This document shows positions 57,327 through 64,000 of a stretch of DNA of 64,000 nt, piece after piece. Where the stretch lies: assembly GCF_038039215.1 (NCBI RefSeq), contig NZ_JBBPCL010000001.1:6448001-6512000 (forward strand). Direction: 5' to 3'. The number at the start of each line of letters is the position of its first letter. Position 1 is the first letter of the stretch. Below the pieces are notes generated by a model. The model saw nothing but the letters and a program-made list of their open reading frames with translations, was not told the origin of the DNA and did no database searches. The stretch is from Pseudonocardia sp. T1-2H. Its GTDB lineage: Bacteria; Actinomycetota; Actinomycetes; Mycobacteriales; Pseudonocardiaceae. The position numbers and the translations under genes were made by a program.

Positions 57327-58686
57327 ATGAGCGAGGTGGAGCACCTTCGCGCCCGCGTCGCCGAGTTGATGCAGAAGGCGCGCGAGGAGCTTCTCCGAGC
57401 TCGTCGCCATCCCGTCGGTCGGCGACCCGCGCCTGTTCCCGGCGCAGGAGTGCGTGCGTGCGGCGGAATGGGTGGCCGCCCGGTTCGCCGGCGCCGGCTT
57501 CGACGACGTAGGGCTCGTGGAGACACCCGACGGGAGCCGCGCGGTCATCGGGTCGCGGCCGTGCGGCGACCCGGACGCCCCGACGGTGCTGCTGTACGCC
57601 CACTACGACGTGCAGCCCCCGCTGGACGGGGAGGCCTGGCGCACGCCGCCGTTCCGCCTCACCGAGGTGGGCAACCGCTGGTACGGCCGCGGTGCCGCCG
57701 ATTGCAAGGGCAACCTCGTCGTGCATCTCACCGCCCTGCGCGTCCTCGGCGACGATGTTCCGGTCAACCTGAAGCTGGTCGTCGAGGGATCCGAGGAGCA
57801 GGGCACCGGGGGCCTCGAGGCGTTCGTCCCCGAGCACGCCGATCTCCTCCGCGCCGACGCCATTGTCGTCGCCGACACCGGCAACGCCGCGGTCGGCCAC
57901 CCCGCGGTCACCGTGAGCCTGCGCGGCGTGGTTGACGTCGTCGTGACCGTGGAGGCGCTCGCCGCGGAGGTGCACTCCGGCATCTTCGGTGGCGCCGCGC
58001 CCGACGCCCTGGCTGCGCTCGTCGCCATGCTGGCGACGCTCCGGGACGAGCGGGGCAACACCACGGTCCACGGCTTGCCCGGCACCGAGGTCTGGACCGG
58101 TGCGCCCTACCCGCCCGAGCAGTTCCGGCGCGAGGCCGGTGTCCTGGACGGGGTCTCGCTGCTCGGCGACGGAACTGTCTCGGACATGCTGTGGGCGCGA
58201 CCGGCGATCACCATCGTCGGCATCGACTGCCCGCCCGTGGTCGGGTCGGCCGCGGCGATCGTGCCCCGGGCCAGAGCACGCCTGAACTTGCGCATCCCTC
58301 CGGGTGTCACACCCGGGCGAGCCGGGGCGGCCCTCGTCGACCACCTGCACGAGGTTGCCCCCTGGCAGGTTCGAGTGACGGTCGATGTCGAATCGTCCGG
58401 CCGGCCCTTCCGGGCGGCTGCGGACGGGCCCGCCCACCGGGCGATGGCGGCGGCGATGCAGGCCGTCTACGGCAGGCCGATCGTCGAACTGGGGCAGGGC
58501 GGCTCCATCCCGCTCTGCAGCGTCTTCACAGACACCTACGCTCGAGCGGAGATCACGCTGATCGGCGTCGAGGAGCCGCTGGCGTCGATCCACGCGCCGA
58601 ACGAGAGCGTGGACCCGAAGGAGATCGCCGACATGGCGCTCACGGAGGCACTGTTCCTGCAGAAGTACGCGGCGGCCCGCCGCTGA
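57327..58686 (+). pseudogene. M20 family dipeptidase/metallopeptidase, frameshifted near the start
   Basis: Frame 1 gives MSEVEHLRARVAELMQKARE. From about 57389 another frame carries the whole enzyme: VLLYAHYDVQPPLDGEAW (first metal His), YGRGAADCKGNLVVHL, VEGSEEQGTGGLEAFV (catalytic Glu and metal ligands), then the dimerisation lid and the terminal IHAPNESVD. Removing one T from GAGCTTCTCC fuses the two frames (REELSELVAIPSVGD). It would hydrolyse dipeptides or acyl amino acids with zinc. Full length is about 450 residues. It follows the amidotransferase gene by 67 bases, possibly one operon. Confidence 0.85.
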
Positions 58687-58699
58687 GCACCCAGGTGGG

Positions 58700-58930
58700 G
58701 GCCTCACCGAGGAGTCCGCGCAGTTCAGCGGCTGGTTGCGGGACCGGATGGCGGAACACGTCGGCGGCGAGGGCGGCCCGCTGAACATCATGTACCGGGT
58801 CGACGGTTCCTCCGACCTGAAGGAGGAGTCGCTCGAGCACTGGTCGGGCTACCGGGGCTCGCGTCCGGTGCGGATCGGTAACGGCGCCTCCGATCAGCTC
58901 CAGCTCGACATCCGCCTCGCCCGACGGGCT
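58700..58930 (+). pseudogene. Glycoside hydrolase family 15, middle fragment
   Basis: The frame [33 protein letters not shown] and [20 protein letters not shown] is the central part of GH15 glucoamylase-like enzymes. Both sides are missing. It is a different portion from the C-terminal fragment at 29773-30270, so both could come from one broken gene. Confidence 0.65.
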
Positions 58931-59117
58931 GCGGGGTTTTCGAGGGCACCGCCCTCACCCTCGACGAGGCCCTCGACGCACCTTCGCCGGCCGCCCTAAT
59001 TGCGCCTTGATGAGGCAGTGTCCAGATGTGGCGTCTCGATACTTCGAGCGGAAGGTCCCGCCGGCTCCGGCCGGTTGCCCCGAGCCCGGGACGGCGGGGC
59101 ACCCGGAGTTGGGCTAG

Positions 59118-60047
59118 GGCGTGTCCTGTAAGGGTTCTGACCTGGTCTCGGTGATCATGTTTTGGTGGTGGGACGTGGTGAGCTGACGGAGGAGGCATGG
59201 GCCCGGATCGAGCTGCCGCCGGTCGAGAGCGGGGGTCGGCGGTGGCGAGACCGCCGTCAGGTGATCAACGCGATCCTGTGGAAGCTACGTACCGGCGCCC
59301 CGTGGCGCGCCCTGCCCGAGCGTTACGGACCCTGGAAGACCGCGCACGAACGCCTGCGGATCTGGACCGCGGACGGCACCTGGGAACGCATCCTCGACCA
59401 GGGCACCGTCAAGGACGACTCCGTCGGGAACGTGGAGTGGACTTTCAGCGTCGATTCCAGCAGCGTCCGGGCCCACCAGCACTCCGCCGGGGCCCGGAAA
59501 AAAGGGGCTGCACCACCGGGTGGATCGAAGCCCTCGCCGTCGACGGAGAAGCCCTCGGACGGTCCCGCGGGAGGCCTGACCAGCAAGATCCACCTCGCCG
59601 TCGACGGGCGCGGACTGCCGATGTCGGTGATCCTGACCCCCGGCCAGGCCGGGGACAACCCGCAACTACTCCCGCTGCTCGACCAGATCTCGGTCGGCCG
59701 TGACGGACCTGGCCGGCCCCGCAAACGCCCCGACCGGGTCCTGGCCGACAAGGCCTACTCCCACCCTCCACCCGGGTGGCGATGCGAGCACGCGGGATCG
59801 CGTTCACCAGCCCGGAGAAGAGCGACCAGATCGCGCGCCGCCAAGCGAAGGGCTCCCGCGGCGGCCGCCCACCAGCCTTCGATCCCGATCGCTACGCCAA
59901 CCGCAACGTCGTCGAACGCTGCTTCAACCGGCTCAAACAGTTCCGCGCCCTCGCCACCCGCTACGCGAAGCGGATGGCCTACTACCGATCCGAGATCATC
60001 ATCGCGACCATCGTGTTATGGCTGCGTGCCGACTTACAGGACACGCC
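59118..60047 (+). mobile_element. IS5/IS112-like insertion sequence, 930 bp
   Basis: Bounded by perfect 15-bp inverted ends GGCGTGTCCTGTAAG / CTTACAGGACACGCC and flanked on both sides by CTAG, the usual target of IS112-type elements. It contains a transposase gene with a frame break. Other, more decayed copies lie at 50397-50970 and 61273-61422. Confidence 0.88.
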
Positions 60048-60051
60048 CTAG
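59162..60051 (+). pseudogene. IS5-family transposase, frame break
   Basis: A DDE transposase: the first Asp is in FSVDSSSVRAHQH, the second in KIHLAVDGRGLPMSVILTPG and the Glu in NVVERCFNRLKQFRALATRY. The frames change near 59766 (ADKAYSHP to TRVAMRARGIAFTSPEKS); one base is missing, or a -1 shift is needed. The last codons run through the inverted end, and the stop TAG is supplied by the CTAG target outside the element. Start: TTG at 59162 or GTG at 59165/59168. Confidence 0.8.
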
Positions 60052-60316
60052 TCAGGCGGTCCTGCTCAGTGCGCGAGGGCGGGCCGATCCGCGGTCCGTC
60101 GTGTTCGGCCTGGCGGTGGCCGCAGGGAATCCGCGGCGGGCGCGTCGCCGGGTTCGCCGCCGTCGGCGTCCCGATCGAGCGACGCGGCGCCGGATTCGTC
60201 GGAGAGGCCGCGGCGACCATCCAGGACGTCGTGTTGCACCATCGTGCCGCGTCAGCGGGACACCTCTTCGGGTGGGACCGGGCCGATGCAGCGCCGGCAG
60301 CGGTTAGCCTCCCGCG

Positions 60317-61219
60317 GTGGACGCGCCGCGACAGCTGACGATCGACCTGCCGGCGCTCACCGTCGCCGCGCTGTCCTGGGGGCCGGACGACGGGCCGCTC
60401 GCGCTGTGCTTGCACGGGTTCCCCGACACCGCCTGGACCTGGCGGCACCTCGGCCCGTTCCTCGCCGCGCGCGGCTGGCGGGTGGTCGCCCCGTTCTCCC
60501 GCGGATATGCCCCGACCGACGTACCCGCCGACGGCGACTACCGGGTCGGTGCGCTCATGGACGACGCCATCGAGCTGCACCGGGCGCTCGGCGGCGACGA
60601 CCGGGCCGTGGTGATCGGGCACGACTGGGGTGCAGCCACCGTGCACGCACTGGGCGCGCACGCCCCGGCGCCGTTCTCCCGGATCGTCGCGCTGGCTGTG
60701 CCACCGACCGCGGTCGCGCTCCCGGTGCCCAGCGGGCCGCGCTACGACTGGAAGCTGATGCCCGGCCAGCTCCGCCGCAGCTGGTACATGCTGTTCAACC
60801 AGCTGCCGTGGCTGCCGGAGCGCATGCTGCCGCGGCTCGTGCCGCAGCTGTGGTCGGCCTGGTCGCCGGGCTTCGACGGCGGCGAGGACGTGGCGCGGGT
60901 GGCGGCGGCGCTGGGCACACCGAAGCGACGCAGCGCGGCCCTCGGGTATTACCGGGCGATGCCGCGGCCCGGGAAGGGCGTACCGAGCTACACCGCCCGG
61001 CACACGGACTGGCTGGGCATCCCGACCGTCCCGACGCTGTACCTGCACGGGGCCGACGACGGGTGCATCGGCGCCGGTTTCGTGGGCCCGGCCCGGGCCG
61101 CGCTCCCGGCCGGCAGCGTCGTCGACCTGATCCAGGGGGCGGGGCACTTCCTCCAGCTGGAGCGACCCGACGCCGTCAACGCGCGGATCGCCGAGTTCCT
61201 GGGCCCGGCGCAGACCTAG
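60317..61219 (+). CDS. Alpha/beta-fold hydrolase (epoxide-hydrolase-like)
   Basis: A 300-residue hydrolase. The oxyanion loop LCLHGFPDTAWTW, the nucleophile elbow VVIGHDWGAATVHALG (Asp as nucleophile, as in epoxide hydrolases and haloalkane dehalogenases), the late acid in LHGADDGCIG and the His in GAGHFLQLERPD are all present. A GTG start. It lies between two copies of the IS5-like element, so it may have been moved as part of a composite unit. Confidence 0.88.
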   Translation: MDAPRQLTIDLPALTVAALSWGPDDGPLALCLHGFPDTAWTWRHLGPFLAARGWRVVAPFSRGYAPTDVPADGDYRVGALMDDAIELHRALGGDDRAVVIGHDWGAATVHALGAHAPAPFSRIVALAVPPTAVALPVPSGPRYDWKLMPGQLRRSWYMLFNQLPWLPERMLPRLVPQLWSAWSPGFDGGEDVARVAAALGTPKRRSAALGYYRAMPRPGKGVPSYTARHTDWLGIPTVPTLYLHGADDGCIGAGFVGPARAALPAGSVVDLIQGAGHFLQLERPDAVNARIAEFLGPAQT

Positions 61220-61272
61220 GCCGTCTGGGGGGAACAGACGGTCTCGTCGGCGCTGATCGGCGTGCTGATCGC

Positions 61273-61422
61273 GACCGAACCGAACGCTGCTTCAACCGGC
61301 TCAAACAGTTCCGCACCCTGGCCACCCGCTATGCGAAGCGAGCCGCCTCTACCGCGCAGAGATCATCATCGTCGCGATCGTGTTGTGGCTGCGCACCGAC
61401 TTACAGACTTACAGGACACGAC
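61273..61422 (+). mobile_element. IS5/IS112-like element, right-end remnant
   Basis: Encodes only the end of the transposase (RCFNRLKQFRTLATRYAKRA) and carries the right inverted end CTTACAGGACACGAC followed by CTAG (61423-61426). TTACAGA is duplicated just before the end. The left part is missing. Confidence 0.75.
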
Positions 61423-61968
61423 CTAGGACGGCGGGGGCGTCTCGACCGGCGGTATGCCGGTGCAGCCCATCCGGACGCTGTCGACGATGGGCTTGGCCGC
61501 CGCCTCGACCTCAGCCACGGACGCGGCGAGGGCGCCGAGCTTGGCCGACAGGCTGGCCTGGTCGCTGATCCCGGCGATCGTGCCCTGCAGCGATGCGAGG
61601 GCCTGTTCGAGCGCGGGGACCTGCGGGCCGAACTGCCCCTTGGCCGCGGTCAGCAGGGCCCGCCCGGCGTCGGCGAGATTCTGCAGGGCGGCCTTGACGC
61701 CCTCGCTACCGACCTTGGTCGCGTCAAGTTGCACGATCGCGTTGGCCGCCGTCTGGAACTGCGCCGCCGCGGCACACAGCTCGGGGGAATACGTGGACGC
61801 GGCGGGCGAGGTCGTGGCCGCCGGGGGCGGCGGCGGGGTCGAAGGCGGCGCGCTCGGCGGCGCCGAGCACCCCGCGAGGACCGCGACGCCGAGCAGGGAC
61901 GCCACGGTCGCGCGCACGGCGGCCCCGTCGATGGTCCTTCGACGGGAGCTGATGACGATGTGCACCAT
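61423..61968 (-). CDS. Putative lipoprotein
   Basis: A 181-residue secreted protein. A basic start (SSRRRTIDGAAVRATVA), a hydrophobic core and the lipobox LAGC (SLLGVAVLAGCSAPPS) give a type II signal peptide; a Pro/Ser-rich linker follows. The helical mature part (residues 65-170) contains AAQFQTAANAIVQLDATKVG. It would be anchored on the outer face of the membrane. GGAGGTG precedes the ATG. Its last codons and TAG stop coincide with the CTAG at the IS remnant, so the original C-terminus may have been longer. Confidence 0.8.
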   Translation of the reverse strand: MVHIVISSRRRTIDGAAVRATVASLLGVAVLAGCSAPPSAPPSTPPPPPAATTSPAASTYSPELCAAAAQFQTAANAIVQLDATKVGSEGVKAALQNLADAGRALLTAAKGQFGPQVPALEQALASLQGTIAGISDQASLSAKLGALAASVAEVEAAAKPIVDSVRMGCTGIPPVETPPPS

Positions 61969-62042
61969 GGACACCTCCAGAACTCGGGGCGGCGGGTCGA
62001 CCTGCCGCCGGGGGCTGATGATTCGCGATCCCGGGGGCCCCG

Positions 62043-62064
62043 GCGTCGCCCGTGCGGGGTGAAC
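62043..62064 (-). promoter_or_regulatory. Dyad site TCACCC-N5-GGGCGA upstream of the lipoprotein gene
   Basis: On the minus strand TCACCC CGCAC GGGCGA, about 75 bases before the lipoprotein ATG. Confidence 0.55.
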
Positions 62065-62225
62065 GCAGCTCACCCCACCGTCTCCTCGTCCGTGCACTCA
62101 GACGGCCCGTCCGGCCGCGAGCCGGAGCAGCGCGGGAACGGCCCGGGTGAGCCCCCGGGGTGTGCGGGCGGCGCCCGGCGCAGAGATCGAGATCCGGACA
62201 CTCAGGCTGACCCGGCAGCGAGCGG

Positions 62226-62687
62226 ATGTTCGGCCTGCTGTTCTTCGTGCCGCTGCTGGGGATGGCGGTCGGGGCGGCGATGGGCGCCCTCGCCGGCTCG
62301 ATGTCCGACGTGGGTATCGACGATCGGTTCGTCGAGGAAGTGCGCGAGAAGATCACTCCCGGCACGTCGCTGCTCTCTCTGGAGGAGATGAGGGCCGCAG
62401 CCACGGTGCCGATCAACACCGTGAAGACCTACGTGCGCTCGATCTACAACAAGCTCGGGATCAGCAGCCGGCGGACCGCCGTCCTCGCCGGCTACGAGCA
62501 CGGCCTCATTGCGACGACCCCCGCAGGGGACCGGGTACCCGGTCGCGCTGTCCGGTTGACGCCTGTCCGTCCCCGCGCCACATCGGGTCGGGGCGATCCG
62601 CAGTCATTCGTTTCGGGCGAGGCGACGACCGGCCACCCGGCCGATCCTGGCCCGGGAAGAATTACCCGACGAGGGAGCACACGATGA
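62226..62687 (+). pseudogene. Chimeric ORF: DUF1269 middle joined to a LuxR helix-turn-helix end
   Basis: The first 45 codons (MFGLLFFVPLLGMAVGAAMG, ALAGSMSDVGIDDRFVEEVR) are the membrane and following part of a DUF1269 protein. After EKITPGTS the frame turns directly into the end of a LuxR DNA-binding domain (SLEEMRAAATVPINTVKTYV, RSIYNKLGISSRRTAVLAGY, EHGL), very like the end of the regulator at 41.9-44.5 kb. The N-termini of both are missing. A fusion made by recombination between decayed copies; it is unlikely to be functional. Confidence 0.7.
62603..62625 (+). promoter_or_regulatory. Dyad site TCATTC-N5-GGGCGA
   Basis: A weaker match, about 60 bases before the DUF7144 gene at 62684. Confidence 0.4.
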
Positions 62688-63109
62688 GCGACACAACCAT
62701 CCACCCGCCGTCGGCAGGCGCAACGGGACGCACGAGCGGCTGGGCCACCGGCCTCACGATCTTCGCCAGCACGATCATGATCGTCGTCGGAATCTGTCAG
62801 GCGTTGCTCGGGATCGCCGCGCTGGTCCACGACGAGATCTACGTCAGCACCCCGGGCTACATCTACTCCTTCGACATCACCGGCTGGGGCTGGGTGCACC
62901 TGCTGCTCGGAGCCGTGGTCGCCCTCGCCGGCGTCGCCGTTATCCAGCGCAAGACGTGGGGCCGGCTCGTGGGGATCGTCCTGGCCTCGCTGAGCATCTT
63001 CGCCAACTTCCTGTTCATCCCGCACTACCCGGTCTGGTCGCTTCTGATCATCGCCCTGGACGTCGCCGTCATCTGGGCGCTCGCCTGCCAGCAGCAAGAT
63101 GTCGTCTGA
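62684..63109 (+). CDS. DUF7144 family membrane protein
   Basis: A 141-residue protein with four membrane helices: GLTIFASTIMIVVGICQALL, DITGWGWVHLLLGAVVALAG, LVGIVLASLSIFANFLFIPH and YPVWSLLIIALDVAVIWALA. The GWVH and YPVWS motifs are shared with the protein at 49354. GAGGGAG precedes the ATG. Function unknown. Confidence 0.8.
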   Translation: MSDTTIHPPSAGATGRTSGWATGLTIFASTIMIVVGICQALLGIAALVHDEIYVSTPGYIYSFDITGWGWVHLLLGAVVALAGVAVIQRKTWGRLVGIVLASLSIFANFLFIPHYPVWSLLIIALDVAVIWALACQQQDVV

Positions 63110-63164
63110 TCAACCGCCTGCTTTGACCGCTCGGCTCAACTCGCCCGACCTGTCACGGCGAAGG

Positions 63165-63450
63165 ATGGCCGAGGACGCCGCTCGGGTGCCCGAACTGCTG
63201 CCGATCCGCTACGCCCGGATGGCGCTCTCGCCGCTCAGCTTCTTCCGCGGGTCCGCCGCGGTCATGGCCGCCGATCTCACCGGCACCCCCGTCTCCGGGC
63301 CGGAGGTGGGACGCGCACCTGTCCAACTTCGGGTCCTTCGCCTCGCCGGAGCGACGACTCGTGCTCGACGTCAACGACTTCGGCGAGACGTTGCCCGGCC
63401 CGTGGGAGCGGGACGTGAAGCGGCTGGCGGCGAGCATCGAGGTCGCGGGT
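63165..63450 (+). pseudogene. DUF2252 gene remnant
   Basis: Frame 1 gives RMAEDAARVPELLPIRYARM and FFRGSAAVMAADLTGTPV. After a frame change near 63310 the second frame gives DAHLSNFGSFASPERRLVLD and NDFGETLPGPWERDVKRLAA. Then a repetitive GGGTCGCGGGTCGCG stretch (63448-63482) begins and the similarity ends. It represents residues about 50-160 of the family; the intact gene is at 35061. Confidence 0.7.
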
Positions 63451-63700
63451 CGCGGGTCGCGGGTCGCGAGCGCGGGTTCGCGGCGCGGAAGCGGGGCGCC
63501 GCCGTGGAGGCAGCCGTCTCGCACCCAGCCGCCGCAAACGGCTGGCCTGCCGCCTGGCGAAGGCGCGGACTCGGGACGACCTGGGTCACCCGAGACGGGT
63601 GAGGCTCGAGCGCCGAGCCCGACGGAACATGTCGAGCACAGCAGCAACCGTATTGGTCATCAGGCGCGTCCGCTGATGCTGCTGCCGACCGTCACCGGAG

Positions 63701-64000
63701 ATGGAGATGTTCAAGCAGATATCGGACATGCCGGCTGGCACCATTGGATTCGAGGCACACGGGGACGTCGACGATGACGATTTCGAGGAGATCGTTGCGC
63801 CCGTCCTGAGGCGGGAGATCGCCGACGGGCGGAAGGTGCGTCTGCTCTATCTGCTCGGCCCGCAACTTCGGGACTACGAGGGCGATGCGGTGAAGGAGGA
63901 GATGAAGTTCGCGGCGCGTCACGCCACCGCGTACGAGCGAGTCGCCATCGTGAGCGACGAGAGCTGGCTTCGACCGGCGCTGCGCGTGCTGTCGGTCCTG
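63701..64000 (+). CDS. SpoIIAA/STAS-like protein (partial, runs off the right edge)
   Basis: The start MEMFKQISDMPAGTIGFEAH is followed by DDFEEIVAPVLRREIADGRK, VRLLYLLGPQLRDYEGDAVK and YERVAIVSDESWLRPALRVL. This matches the SpoIIAA-like family (DUF3478), small alpha/beta proteins thought to bind hydrophobic ligands. At least 100 codons are seen; the family has about 120. Two ATGs (63701, 63707) are possible starts. Confidence 0.75.
   Translation, partial: MEMFKQISDMPAGTIGFEAHGDVDDDDFEEIVAPVLRREIADGRKVRLLYLLGPQLRDYEGDAVKEEMKFAARHATAYERVAIVSDESWLRPALRVLSVL

Noticed and set aside
59760..59780. Programmed -1 frameshift in the IS5-like transposase
   Set aside because: No A-rich slippery heptamer or downstream structure at the site; other indels in this window make a missing base more likely, and the other copies are decayed.
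31548..62625. The dyad as PhoP (PHO) boxes, because left halves such as GTTCACC match a PhoP unit
   Set aside because: PHO boxes are direct repeats of 11 bases; here the second half is an inverted copy at fixed distance.

Overview
The window is a high-GC actinobacterial chromosome segment that spans the replication origin. The order sigM - anti-sigma - trxB - trxA - cwlM - GNAT // parB - parA - rsmG - jag - yidC - yidD - rnpA - rpmH // dnaA - oriC - dnaN - gnd - recF - dciA - gyrB - gyrA - DUF3566 - tRNA-Ile - DLW-39 - tRNA-Ala is the classic actinobacterial origin block. The gnd gene between dnaN and recF, the aminotransferase beside the GNAT gene and the D-Ala-D-Ala ligase next to parB point to Pseudonocardiaceae, most likely Pseudonocardia. 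That is an inference from gene order and protein style; no 16S gene is present.

Region 1 (1-28.2 kb) is core. The thioredoxin operon follows a sigma/anti-sigma pair and carries an exact SigR/SigH-type promoter (GGAAT-N18-GTT). A gene-free stretch at 6.0-7.69 kb holds a cluster of ParB-binding parS sites, and further sites lie up to 11.3 kb, inside the parAB-rsmG genes and inside a 38-bp perfect palindrome between ddl and parB. The minus-strand chain from rpmH to parB is tightly overlapped. The dnaA-dnaN gap (1.2 kb) is the oriC candidate, with degenerate DnaA boxes and an AT-richer stretch next to dnaN. A second tight group of DnaA boxes sits at the recF/dciA junction.

Region 2 (28.2-64 kb) is an accessory zone that starts at tRNA-Ala with a broken excisionase/integrase pair. 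It contains small stress-type membrane and unknown-function genes (SHOCT, DUF1269, Nudix, DUF2252, LapA, amphi-Trp, DUF6325, DUF7144, Rv1733c-like), a diacylglycerol-kinase-like protein, a large LuxR (LAL) regulator, an MFS exporter, an AI-2E-type permease, a class II glutamine amidotransferase, an M20 peptidase, an alpha/beta hydrolase and a lipoprotein. It also holds many gene fragments (GH15, GH63-like, Nudix, DUF2252, IS1380) and three decayed copies of an IS5/IS112-like element that targets CTAG. Blocks near 33.6-39.2 kb are repeated near 45.0-50.4 kb, and pieces recur near 62.2-63.5 kb.

The most interesting signal is a 17-bp dyad, TCRYCC-N5-GGGYGA. It recurs with fixed spacing about 17 times in region 2, usually 55-115 bp upstream of a start codon, and was not noticed in the core region. 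It suggests a dedicated regulon that links these otherwise unrelated genes.

Several genes are broken by single-base indels: ddl, gnd, the GNAT gene, the rpmH tail, the LuxR gene and the M20 peptidase. In three of them the inferred change is identical (GAGCTCTC read as GAGCTTCTC), which may be a systematic sequence artefact rather than gene death.
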